In this document: positions 16,962-24,953 of the stretch, piece after piece
Numbering within the stretch: position 1 is the first letter of the stretch
Layout of the letters: every line of letters starts with the position of its first letter
NCBI GenBank assembly: GCA_002390845.1
Contig: DGQT01000079.1
Coordinates: 19,521 to 83,520, forward strand
Length of the DNA stretch: 64,000 bases
Direction of reading: 5' to 3'
Source of the DNA: Chitinophagaceae bacterium UBA4407
Lineage (GTDB): Bacteria; Bacteroidota; Bacteroidia; Chitinophagales; Chitinophagaceae
Notes under the pieces: generated by a model
Database searches by the model: none
Told to the model about the DNA's origin: nothing
What the model saw: only the letters and a program-made list of their open reading frames with translations
Program-made: the position numbers and the translations under genes

Positions 16962-18617
16962 TTATTCCCACGAAAACTTTCCACCTGTGCTTACCCGTAC
17001 TTTATACAAACTGTTGTGTGCTGTCATATATAATGTTTTTCCGTCTCCATCGCCCCAGGCCATATTGGCTGCTCGTTCGGGGGTAGTAATCTTACCCAAT
17101 AATTTTCCTTCGGCAGATAGTATCCATACGCCACCGGGTGCACTTACAAAAAGATTCCCTTCTTTATCTACTTTCATTCCATCGAGCGCTTCATCATCTT
17201 CTGTAAGGTTCCAGTCGAAAAATATTTTTCCATTTTTTAATGTACCATCAGGTTGTACTTCGTAGCGCCACAATGTTTTGGTGTGATGTATGTCGCGTAT
17301 ATCCCAGTTGGTAACATAAAGATATTTTTCATCAGGTGAAAACGCAATGCCATTGGGGCCACCAAGATCTTTTGAAACGACACTTACTTTTCCATCTTTT
17401 ATCATAAACACACCAGAATAATCCAGTTCTTTTCTGGCATCGTGAAAGAAATTAGGTAAGCCATAAGGCGGATCGGTAAAATAAATTGTACCATCACTTT
17501 TCAATACAATATCATTAGGACTATTAAAACGTTTATCATCGATCTTATCCGCTAAAACCGTTACTGGTCCTTTCTTTTCAACACGTATTATTCTCCTGTT
17601 TCCATGCTGATCTATAATTAATCTTCCTTCTTTATCAATCGCTAAACCATTGCTTCCGGGCTGTCCATATTCACCTATATCTGAACCTGTATAACCACTA
17701 TGGCTCATATAAACAGTTACATTATTATTCTTTGGATCGTAGCGATAGATAGTGTTTGTATTAGGGTCGCTGAACAATAAATATCCATCAGGATGCCATA
17801 TTGGCCCTTCTGTAAATTGAAATCCATCTGCTACTTTATCAACTGTTGTTCCTTGTGGAATAATATGATTTAGTTGTTCATCAATTACTGAAACCTTACC
17901 AATATTTTTCCATGCGGGGTTTGATGGCAAACCATCTTTATAAAAATCAATCACTGCATCGCGTATCCATATATAATTATCAGGTATCATTCCAAGTGGT
18001 CCATTGATGCCAAGAACTGCGATTGAAAATTTATCTCCGGGTTTTGCATTATCAGTAAGTGTAACACGATTGCGTGTATTATATCCGCTGATTACTCCAT
18101 TACCACTTTGGCCAAAACCGTGAATCTGTTTTCCATTCACCCAAATCTCGCTGTAGTCGTCAATAGTTACTTCAAACACAGCAGTAGTTCCTGTTGCATT
18201 GAATTTACCAATTGCTGCAGGAATAGTAATTTCTGTTTTGAACCATACCATCGACACAAGCCCCATACCTTCGCGCATTTCAAGATCAGTTGGTTTGATG
18301 GCTATAAAATTTTTATCGAAATCTGCGGCATTTATCTGCGGATGAATTGTGTGTGTTGTTATCATCATGCCCGTAGGATACAGCAGCAGCGGGTCTTTCG
18401 AAGAAGGGCCAGGAGATTTGAATGAAGTTTCCTGTATATGCGCAGGCTGCACAAACCATTTTGCATTTACCAATGCTGCACCTTCTGTTGTTTTCAGGTC
18501 GGCAATTGCTGAAGGTTTGTCAACAGCGAGCTGTCGTGTTTCCTGTGCGAGTGCAAATACACTTATAAAACATGCAGCGGTCAGTAGGCGCAGTTGTATG
18601 TTGATGAATTTTTCCAT
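16962..18617 (-). CDS. Secreted SMP-30/gluconolactonase-family protein with N-terminal beta-sandwich
   Basis: A 551-residue protein. An N-terminal signal peptide runs to about residue 24 (CFISVFALAQ). Residues ~85-230 form a galactose-binding-like sandwich (TAVFEVTIDDYSEIWVNGKQIHGFGQ). The C-terminal six-bladed propeller from ~260 shows SMP-30 features: FTEGPIWHPDGYLLFSDPN, FNSPNDIVLKSDGTIYFTDP and GGPNGIAFSPDEKYLYVTNWD, with the Glu, Asn and Asp that normally bind the metal. It likely hydrolyses a sugar lactone in the periplasm or outside the cell. Confidence 0.88.
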   Translation of the reverse strand: MEKFINIQLRLLTAACFISVFALAQETRQLAVDKPSAIADLKTTEGAALVNAKWFVQPAHIQETSFKSPGPSSKDPLLLYPTGMMITTHTIHPQINAADFDKNFIAIKPTDLEMREGMGLVSMVWFKTEITIPAAIGKFNATGTTAVFEVTIDDYSEIWVNGKQIHGFGQSGNGVISGYNTRNRVTLTDNAKPGDKFSIAVLGINGPLGMIPDNYIWIRDAVIDFYKDGLPSNPAWKNIGKVSVIDEQLNHIIPQGTTVDKVADGFQFTEGPIWHPDGYLLFSDPNTNTIYRYDPKNNNVTVYMSHSGYTGSDIGEYGQPGSNGLAIDKEGRLIIDQHGNRRIIRVEKKGPVTVLADKIDDKRFNSPNDIVLKSDGTIYFTDPPYGLPNFFHDARKELDYSGVFMIKDGKVSVVSKDLGGPNGIAFSPDEKYLYVTNWDIRDIHHTKTLWRYEVQPDGTLKNGKIFFDWNLTEDDEALDGMKVDKEGNLFVSAPGGVWILSAEGKLLGKITTPERAANMAWGDGDGKTLYMTAHNSLYKVRVSTGGKFSWE

Positions 18618-18619
18618 GT

Positions 18620-18766
18620 TGTATTTTATTTGTTTGTCGGCAGATGTATTTCATGGCATCGCCTGTTGTGTCACTCACTGTACGTTCAGATCAAAAATGA
18701 ACTGAACGTACAAGAGTACGACGCAAGGATGCTTAATAGATATACTGATGCTTGGTTAACAAAACG
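18620..18766. repeat. Interspersed inverted repeat, paired arms with a short loop (type B/A)
   Basis: Left arm GTTGTGTCACTCACTGTAC (18665-18683), right arm GTACAAGAGTACGACGCAA (18708-18726), only 24 bases apart. The loop edges GTACGTTCAG and CTGAACGTAC extend the pairing, so this copy should fold as a strong hairpin. Its arms are of two different types. Confidence 0.85.
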
Positions 18767-18801
18767 TATTTTCTTAAAATCTTCCGCTGCGGCGGAGAGA
18801 C

Positions 18802-19266
18802 TTAGAGGGCTGCCTTCGCTCCCGCATTTGCAATGTCTTCATCCTGCTGAGCACTTGCACTGCCACTTACTCCAATAGCACCAATAACCTGGCCTTCATT
18901 TATAATAGGGATTCCACCCTGTAAAAAAGTATGCCCAACAGTAATTAATGCCTGCCTTCCGCCATTGATTGCGTTTTCCAATTTTGAAGAAGGCGCTTTG
19001 AAAAGCGCACTGGTATTGGCTTTGTGCGTGGCTACTTCACTGGCTGCTGCAAAAGTTCCATCCAAACGAATCAGGTAAACAAGATTGCCTCCATTGTCGA
19101 CAATTGCAATTGCACCACCCGGAGCATTCACAGATTTTGCATAAGTAACCGCTGCATCAGCAATTTTTTTTGAGGCATCAAGAGAGATATTTTTTGTAGT
19201 AAGCACCTGTGCATTTACTGTTGCTGCAAACATGAGTAAACAGATTGCTGTAAATATTTTTTTCAT
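18802..19266 (-). CDS. Secreted GlcG/HbpS-family (DUF336) heme-binding-like protein
   Basis: A 154-residue protein with a signal peptide (MKKIFTAICLLMFAATVNAQ). The mature part matches GlcG/HbpS: SLDASKKIADAAVTYAKS, GGAIAIVDNGGNLVYLIRLDGT, and the C-terminal GGIPIINEGQVIGAIGVSGSASAQQDEDIANAG. Family members bind haem or its breakdown products, or sit in glycolate loci. Here it is next to a secreted YHS protein, a domain often tied to metal handling, so metal or haem handling in the periplasm is plausible but unproven. Confidence 0.88.
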   Translation of the reverse strand: MKKIFTAICLLMFAATVNAQVLTTKNISLDASKKIADAAVTYAKSVNAPGGAIAIVDNGGNLVYLIRLDGTFAAASEVATHKANTSALFKAPSSKLENAINGGRQALITVGHTFLQGGIPIINEGQVIGAIGVSGSASAQQDEDIANAGAKAAL

Positions 19267-19293
19267 TTTTTTATTTTTGTAGTGTTTACGATT

Positions 19294-20244
19294 TTACGAA
19301 ACCATTTCATTTTTGGGCGACATTGCAGGTGCATCAAATTTTACTTTTTTTCCTGCATGTTTTTTTACTTCTTTAGGCCAGTAATCATCAGCCTTTTTAA
19401 TATTGTTTTGCAGATCTTTATTGAACAGGTCATAAGCCATTTGTGTGTGTTGCAAAATCAACCTGCCATTTTCAATTTGAAAAATTGTGGGATCAACCGG
19501 TCGCAATTTTCCAAGGCTCATAGCATAACCACAGAATGCACCATATTGAGGCGCAAACATTTCAGGATGATCTTTAAACATGTTTGCATGTTCCTGCGAA
19601 GCGAACCAATAAGTAGCACCATGATAGCGTGCCTCAAATTTCGGGTCGCCTTTTATGGCTTTATTATCTGTGAAATATCCAACAGCATCATAGCCTTGCA
19701 GTGTAACACCATTTTCATCAACGTTGTTGAGAAAACCTTTTTCTTCAGTGGTGGTTATTTGCTTGCCGCCAACTTCTGAAACCTTTGGCCAGTAACGGTC
19801 AGCAAGCAATAAATTATTTTTTACATCTTTGTTCCAGCCATCCACAGCACGTTGATTGTGTTGTATAACAAGACGACCATATGCAATGGAAAAAGTATTT
19901 ACATCAATTGGTGCGACACGACCAAGCGAAACTGCATAAGCGCACCAGCCACCAAATTGTACTTTATACTTTTCAGGATTTGATTTAAACAAATCAAGAT
20001 GCTCCTGCGAAGCGAAATAATAAACGGCATCGTCATAACTATACTGGAATTTTGCATCGCCTTTTACAGGTCTGTTATCTGTGAAAAAAGCAACAGCATC
20101 GTAGCCGTCAATAATTACCCCATCTGTATTAAGGTTATTGAAATATTTTCCTTCATACTTCTGTGCATTGGTAAGTGATGGCAATGCAATCATGATAACA
20201 ACTAAAGCAGTCAATGCTTTTGTGTTCATTAAAATCTTTTTCAT
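19294..20244 (-). CDS. Secreted protein with tandem YHS domains
   Basis: A 316-residue protein. Signal peptide at residues 1-27 (ALVVIMIALPSLTNAQ), then two homologous ~125-residue units. Each begins with a GYDAV(A/G)(F/Y)FTDN segment, continues with YYFASQEHLDLF or YWFASQEHANMF, and carries a single Cys in GGWCAYAVSLG or GAFCGYAMSLG. Each ends with a WNKDVKNN/FNKDLQNN...ADRYWPK motif. YHS domains are linked to metal binding; tandem duplication inside one polypeptide is clear from the sequence. The gap to the downstream GlcG-like gene is 27 bp, implying an operon. Confidence 0.85.
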   Translation of the reverse strand: MKKILMNTKALTALVVIMIALPSLTNAQKYEGKYFNNLNTDGVIIDGYDAVAFFTDNRPVKGDAKFQYSYDDAVYYFASQEHLDLFKSNPEKYKVQFGGWCAYAVSLGRVAPIDVNTFSIAYGRLVIQHNQRAVDGWNKDVKNNLLLADRYWPKVSEVGGKQITTTEEKGFLNNVDENGVTLQGYDAVGYFTDNKAIKGDPKFEARYHGATYWFASQEHANMFKDHPEMFAPQYGAFCGYAMSLGKLRPVDPTIFQIENGRLILQHTQMAYDLFNKDLQNNIKKADDYWPKEVKKHAGKKVKFDAPAMSPKNEMVS

Positions 20245-20821
20245 TTCTTAATTCTTTTATTTAGGATACAAAAGAACTATGAATGCTGAAGTTGAGTTGT
20301 CGTGCGGGTTACAGATTGATAGAATTATCATTTTTGAAAAGATGCGTTAATCTTTACAACTACAATGCCGCGGCAGCAGGTATTCTCTGTTGCATTTTGT
20401 GCCGATCACACCAATCTTTCAGCCAACTTATTTGGGTGACTTTATAAAGAAAGAACAGGCAAAGCAGCACAAGAAAATTTATACAATTGAAAATGATAAA
20501 AAAATAATTTTAAAGAAAAACTATTCCCTCCTGTAAATGCCGTTTGCAAAGCTGCGGTCGAGACTTTGGTAATGAAGGCGATTGCGATATTGCATCCATT
20601 TCCTTCTTTCCGGATTATAAAAACACGCCGCAGGAAAGTTTTATACTCTAAATACTCTAAAAAATTCAGTATTTTTACATCATAAAAGTGAATGCGGTTT
20701 CTGGTGTCCTATTAGGTGTCCTTAGTGCTAAAAAAAGTAAGGTAAAAAATTGAAATAGAATGACTTACGGGCAGATGTAGGTCGTCCTGTCTTCCCGACA
20801 AAGACGATATCAAATCGCATC

Positions 20822-20857
20822 AAAAGCTCGTAAAACGCAATGTTTACGGGCTTTTTT
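20822..20857 (+). terminator. Rho-independent hairpin with T-run
   Basis: Stem AAAAGCTCGTAAA paired with TTTACGGGCTTTT around an 8-base loop, one G-T pair, followed by TTTTTTGTTTTT. No intact gene precedes it on the plus strand; the upstream sequence is the possible tRNA remnant, so it may be an orphan terminator. Confidence 0.75.
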
Positions 20858-20925
20858 GTTTTTCTACTCTTCAGATTTTATCAAACAAAAGCAACAAAAC
20901 TGAGACCGGTAATCTTATTTTATAC

Positions 20926-20939
20926 GTGATATTTATCAC
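20926..20939. promoter_or_regulatory. Crp/Fnr-type operator upstream of TauE/SafE gene
   Basis: GTGATATTTATCAC is a perfect GTGA-N6-TCAC palindrome, 46 bp before the ATG at 20986. Its centre is 33.5 bp before TTTG of AGCTTTGCATTAA (a -7-like box), which places it near -41.5 of the expected start, the class II activator position. An operator with identical spacing lies before the next gene. Confidence 0.7.
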
Positions 20940-20985
20940 AGTTTTCATGCAACAATAAAACCAGCTTTGCATTAATTAAATTATC

Positions 20986-21780
20986 ATGCACATTGCCGGA
21001 TATTTAGCAGCGGTTTTGATCGGGGTTTCATTAGGGTTAATTGGGGGCGGAGGTTCAATACTTACAGTACCCGTACTGGTTTACCTGTTTGGTATCAATC
21101 CTTTGTTATCTACTTCTTACTCGCTGTTTGTGGTTGGATCTACCAGTCTCGTGGGTGCTTTTAATAATTACCGTAAAGGGCTTGTAAGTATAAAAACAGC
21201 ATTCCTTTTTGGCTTATCTTCTATTACAACTGTTTTCTTAACCAGGAAATTTATCATTCCTGCCATACCAAAAAATATCGCTGAAATTGGTGGTTTTACC
21301 ATTACAGAGTCAATATTTACCATGGTTTTGTTTGCCATTCTTATGGTAATAGCATCCATTTCAATGATACGTAATGGCAGTATAAAAGAAAACGTAATTA
21401 ATAATAAGAAAATAAACCTTGCTAAATTATTGGTGTATGGAACAGCAATAGGTTTTGTTACTGGCTTACTGGGTGCAGGCGGCGGTTTTTTACTTATCCC
21501 AACACTTGTTTTACTGGTAAAGCTTCCGATGAAAGAAGCTGTAGGAACTTCCCTGCTTATTATTGCACTAAATTCACTGATTGGGTTTACCGGCGATCTT
21601 GGGCATTTTTCGATGGACTGGAAGTTTCTTTTAACCATAACAGCAATTGCAGTTGTCGGCATATTTTCGGGTGGCGTGCTTGCAAAAAAAATACCAGGAG
21701 AAAAACTAAAAAAAGGATTCGGATGGTTTGTATTATTGATGGGCTTATATATAATTGGCAAAGAAATTTTTTTTCGGTAA
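20986..21780 (+). CDS. TauE/SafE-family sulfite/anion exporter permease
   Basis: A 264-residue integral membrane protein with about eight hydrophobic segments in two halves. The N-terminal GVSLGLIGGGGSILTVPVL and its internal repeat GFVTGLLGAGGGFLLIPTLVLL are the duplicated family signature. TauE/SafE proteins move sulfite, sulfoacetate or related anions. Its downstream neighbour is a persulfide dioxygenase-like enzyme, whose product is sulfite, so sulfite export is a reasonable role (inference). Both genes carry matching Crp/Fnr-like operators. Confidence 0.9.
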   Translation: MHIAGYLAAVLIGVSLGLIGGGGSILTVPVLVYLFGINPLLSTSYSLFVVGSTSLVGAFNNYRKGLVSIKTAFLFGLSSITTVFLTRKFIIPAIPKNIAEIGGFTITESIFTMVLFAILMVIASISMIRNGSIKENVINNKKINLAKLLVYGTAIGFVTGLLGAGGGFLLIPTLVLLVKLPMKEAVGTSLLIIALNSLIGFTGDLGHFSMDWKFLLTITAIAVVGIFSGGVLAKKIPGEKLKKGFGWFVLLMGLYIIGKEIFFR

Positions 21781-21795
21781 CACTTTCATTGATGT

Positions 21796-21809
21796 GTGAT
21801 AAAGGTCAC
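21796..21809. promoter_or_regulatory. Crp/Fnr-type operator upstream of CstB-like gene
   Basis: GTGATAAAGGTCAC fits GTGA-N6-TCAC and is 55 bp before the ATG at 21865. The TTTG of AACTTTGCAATAA (21836-21839) is again 33.5 bp from the palindrome centre, exactly as at 20926. Confidence 0.7.
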
Positions 21810-21864
21810 GAAAAAGCATTGCTGAAATAAGCAACTTTGCAATAACAATTAATCAGGAATATTT

Positions 21865-23283
21865 ATGCAAATAGAACAAATATATACCGGGTGCTTAGCG
21901 CAGGGTGCTTATTACATTGAGTCAGATGGTGAAGCTGTAGTAATCGATCCATTGCGTGAGGTGGATTCCTACATTCAAAGAGCTGAGCGTGATAATGCAA
22001 AAATTAAGTACGTTTTTGAAACACATTTTCATGCTGACTTTGTATCGGGCCATTTAGACCTTTCAGAAAAAACAGGTGCAGCTATCGTTTACGGCCCTAC
22101 AGCAAAACCAGGTTTCAAAGCAATTGTTGCAGAAGATGGCCAGGAGTTTAAAGTTGGAAGAATAGCTTTAAAAGTATTGCATACACCCGGCCATACAATG
22201 GAAAGTACCTGCTTCCTTTTAAAAGATGAAAATGGAAAAGAAGTTGGTTTATTCAGTGGCGATACTTTGTTTATAGGAGATGTGGGCCGTCCGGATCTGG
22301 CCCAAAAATTGGTAAGCGATCTTACACAGGATAAATTAGCTGGCTACTTGTATAATTCACTGCGCACTAAAATTATGCCACTGGCAAATGATATTATTGT
22401 GTATCCGGCACATGGTGCAGGTAGTGCCTGTGGTAAAAATATGAGCAAGGAAACCACCGATACACTGGGGCGCCAAAAACTTACAAACTATGCACTGAGA
22501 GCTGATATGTCAAAAGAAGAATTTATTAAAGAAGTAACTACCGGCTTAGTTGCACCTCCTGCATATTTTCCGCTAAATGTAATGATGAATATTAAGGGTT
22601 ACGACAGTATTGACAAAGTATTGGAAAGAGGTCAGCATGCATTAAGTCCGCAGAATTTTGAAACTGCTGCTAACGAAACAAATGCCCTAATCCTCGATAC
22701 AAGAAACCCGCAAACATTTGCCAAAGGCTTTGTGCCAAACTCCATTAACATTGGTATTGATGGCAACTTTGCACCCTGGGTTGGCACACTAATACCGGAT
22801 ATTAAACAGGAAATCCTTTTAATTGCAGATGAAGGCCGCGAAGAAGAAGTAATTACACGCCTTGCCCGTGTAGGCTACGATTTCACTATTGGCTATTTGA
22901 AGGGAGGTTTTGATGCATGGAAAAATGCAGGAAATGAAATTGATCACATAACCTCAATCAGCGCAGATGAAGTCGCAGAAATAATGAGTAAAAGGCAAAT
23001 AAATATACTGGATGTACGTAAACAAAGCGAGTACCAGAGCGAGCATGTAATAGATGCCGAAAATGCATCACTTGATTTTATTAACACTAGCATGATGCAG
23101 GTAGATAAAAATAAAACATATTATGTGCATTGCGCCAGTGGCTACCGCTCAATGGTATTTACTTCTATATTAAAAGCCAGGGGTTACGATAATCTTATAG
23201 ATGTTAAAGGTGGTTTTAAAGCACTGAAAGAAAGTGGTAAATTTAAAGTTAGCGATTATGTGTGCCCAACAACATTGCTTTAA
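21865..23283 (+). CDS. CstB-like persulfide dioxygenase/sulfurtransferase (MBL fold plus two rhodanese domains)
   Basis: A 472-residue protein. The metallo-beta-lactamase domain (1-~250) has ETHFHADFVSGH (His54, His56, Asp58), HTPGHTMES (His110), SGDTLFIGDVGRPDL (Asp133) and YPAHGAGSACG (His183), as in ETHE1-type persulfide dioxygenases. A first rhodanese-like domain (~265-355) has IADEGREEE where the catalytic Cys would be, so it is inactive. The second (~365-465) has Cys423 in HCASGYRS. This MBL-pseudorhodanese-rhodanese order matches CstB. It should oxidise protein- or thiol-bound persulfide to sulfite and thiosulfate in the cytoplasm. Confidence 0.9.
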   Translation: MQIEQIYTGCLAQGAYYIESDGEAVVIDPLREVDSYIQRAERDNAKIKYVFETHFHADFVSGHLDLSEKTGAAIVYGPTAKPGFKAIVAEDGQEFKVGRIALKVLHTPGHTMESTCFLLKDENGKEVGLFSGDTLFIGDVGRPDLAQKLVSDLTQDKLAGYLYNSLRTKIMPLANDIIVYPAHGAGSACGKNMSKETTDTLGRQKLTNYALRADMSKEEFIKEVTTGLVAPPAYFPLNVMMNIKGYDSIDKVLERGQHALSPQNFETAANETNALILDTRNPQTFAKGFVPNSINIGIDGNFAPWVGTLIPDIKQEILLIADEGREEEVITRLARVGYDFTIGYLKGGFDAWKNAGNEIDHITSISADEVAEIMSKRQINILDVRKQSEYQSEHVIDAENASLDFINTSMMQVDKNKTYYVHCASGYRSMVFTSILKARGYDNLIDVKGGFKALKESGKFKVSDYVCPTTLL

Positions 23284-23284
23284 T

Positions 23285-23348
23285 GAAATACATTATGTAC
23301 CCGGCATTAGGATTGCTGTTAAGCTTTTGTTGCGTCGCACTCTTGTAC
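23285..23348 (+). repeat. Interspersed inverted-repeat family, single left arm (type A)
   Basis: Flank ACCCGGCATTAGGATTGCTG TTAAGCTTTT and arm GTTGCGTCGCACTCTTGTAC (23329-23348). No right arm before the convergent gene ending at 23443. Confidence 0.85.
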
Positions 23349-23442
23349 TTTAGTAATTTACCTCAACTTTCAACAGCCAGGACACCCAATAAAATGGGGG
23401 TTCAATTATATGTTATGATTGTATCATAATGCAAGATGTATC

Positions 23443-24273
23443 CTAAAATTTTACCGGATTATTGTACTCTATCTTTTGAATATTAAACCTGGCATAACTG
23501 AAATCGCCTTTTTCCAATCTCCACAATACATCAAAACTTAACGGTATAACAACGCCATTCATTTCTTTATAATTGCTCATTTTAATAACCCAGGTAGCTA
23601 AAGTTTTCTCATCCATGTACCGCTTTGTTTCCATTTGGGTTATCTCTCCGGTTTCATTAAAAGTGATGTTAAAAAATAAGGAAAGCCCATCGTAGTTGAA
23701 AGTTAGTCTGGCAGTAAGTGAATCAACCGGAGTCCATTGTAATCTTTCGCCGGGTAATAAATTAGTCGGATACAAAATACTTTCGCCAAGCCACCGCAGC
23801 AGTTCACCCTGGTTGTATTGTTCGCCTTTGGCATCTGCAACATTATACAAAGAGAAAAGTGAAACAATCAATCTTCCCTTATCAGCAATATACATATCAC
23901 GGGCAATGAACATGGAAGTAGTGCCTTTCCAGATAAAGCCCGGCTTTTCTGTTGTTGCATATTGTTCTCCTTTTATATTTATCCAATCTTTATCAAACCC
24001 GGTTTTAAATTGACCATCGTGTGTAATTCTTGCATAACTGATGTATGGCTCACCATCTTTTAAAACATGTTTAAGATATCGTTGCACAGGTTCTGGTAAA
24101 CCAACAAGTTGTTGTTGATGATATGCTTTATCAGAAATGTTTTTTGATTGAGCAAAAAGTTCCTTTACTTCTTTACTGAAGCGGATTGATAAGTTTATTT
24201 TACCAATAATTAATGTAATGGCGAGAAGGCCAATTATAGATATAACAATAATCATAGAGGTTTTGAATTTCAT
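23443..24273 (-). CDS. DUF6544-like protein with N-terminal membrane anchor
   Basis: A 276-residue protein. One hydrophobic segment (MIIVISIIGLLAITLIIGKI) near the N-terminus anchors a large beta-rich domain. Blocks such as LPEPVQRYLKHVLKDGEPYISYARITHDGQF, the W-x3-T-SM-IARDMYI region and GEITQMETKRYMD match proteins annotated DUF6544/DUF6920. The function is unknown; a lipid- or outer-membrane-interacting role is only a guess. I choose the ATG at 24273 because the earlier in-frame ATG at 24291 lies inside the preceding gene; the gap is then 7 bp. Confidence 0.75.
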   Translation of the reverse strand: MKFKTSMIIVISIIGLLAITLIIGKINLSIRFSKEVKELFAQSKNISDKAYHQQQLVGLPEPVQRYLKHVLKDGEPYISYARITHDGQFKTGFDKDWINIKGEQYATTEKPGFIWKGTTSMFIARDMYIADKGRLIVSLFSLYNVADAKGEQYNQGELLRWLGESILYPTNLLPGERLQWTPVDSLTARLTFNYDGLSLFFNITFNETGEITQMETKRYMDEKTLATWVIKMSNYKEMNGVVIPLSFDVLWRLEKGDFSYARFNIQKIEYNNPVKF

Positions 24274-24280
24274 TTTTATA

Positions 24281-24925
24281 TTAATTTCCAATATTATTCC
24301 TGCTGATCAATTCCTTTTTAAACATTATCGCAAGCAGCAACATAGACAGCGGTGCCGTAATTGCCCATGGCATACCAATAAGCAGCAGCTTTTCCGAAAA
24401 GCCAGGATAGAAATAAACAACCGCTATTAAAGGTGTAACAAGTGCGTGTGCAAGGAAACTGTATTTGACCAGTTTCTGAAATCCTTGTTTGTTAAATACA
24501 GGAACAGCAAATAAAGTTGCTAATCCCATACAGATATACCCGATTGCATCAAAGTCCCAAAAGAGTGAATGAGGCGTTTGATTAAGTATGCGTATTTCTT
24601 CAGCAGATCCATTAAGTGTCATAGGAATTACTGTTGCTAACTGAACAACATAATTTGCAGTAACAAATACTGCATACATCACTGTAAAAAGAAGTGCCGC
24701 ATGGCTCCAGAATTTTTTATCAGCAGGTGCTGTGTAGTGCAGTGCAAGCATTGCAAGAAGAAATGGTATAACTATACAAAGTGAAAACCCGAAAATTAAA
24801 ATTTGATCAGCCGGAAAAGTAACAACACCAAGAAGCTGCAACAATTGAGCAACATTGAATGCAACAATAGCGACAAATGCAATAGTTGCTGACCAAAAAC
24901 CGGCTTTATAGATTGTTTCATTCAT
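24281..24925 (-). CDS. Six-helix membrane protein, unknown function
   Basis: A 214-residue protein with about six hydrophobic helices (for example ATIAFVAIVAFNVAQLLQLLG and CIVIPFLLAMLALHYTAP). No recognised family motif; it resembles DUF4386-type or tellurite-resistance-like small membrane proteins only in layout. Spacing of 28 bp from the nitroreductase gene and 7 bp to the DUF6544-like gene suggests a three-gene operon. Confidence 0.65.
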   Translation of the reverse strand: MNETIYKAGFWSATIAFVAIVAFNVAQLLQLLGVVTFPADQILIFGFSLCIVIPFLLAMLALHYTAPADKKFWSHAALLFTVMYAVFVTANYVVQLATVIPMTLNGSAEEIRILNQTPHSLFWDFDAIGYICMGLATLFAVPVFNKQGFQKLVKYSFLAHALVTPLIAVVYFYPGFSEKLLLIGMPWAITAPLSMLLLAIMFKKELISRNNIGN

Positions 24926-24953
24926 GGTTAATTTGTTGTAGTAAAATTCTTTT

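Larger units (their letters stand above)
20245..20985. other. 741-bp non-coding region; possible remnant of an integrated element at a tRNA
   Basis: No convincing gene is present. Near 20768-20803, ...AGGTCGTCCTGTCTTCCCGAC... resembles a tRNA T-arm and acceptor 3' end with part of the T-loop missing, and it is followed by a hairpin terminator. About 60 bases upstream, a short frame from 20688 ends at TGA after ~22 codons and could be a broken gene start. The right end holds the Crp/Fnr-like operator and promoter of the TauE/SafE gene. The tRNA-remnant reading is weak inference. Confidence 0.35.
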
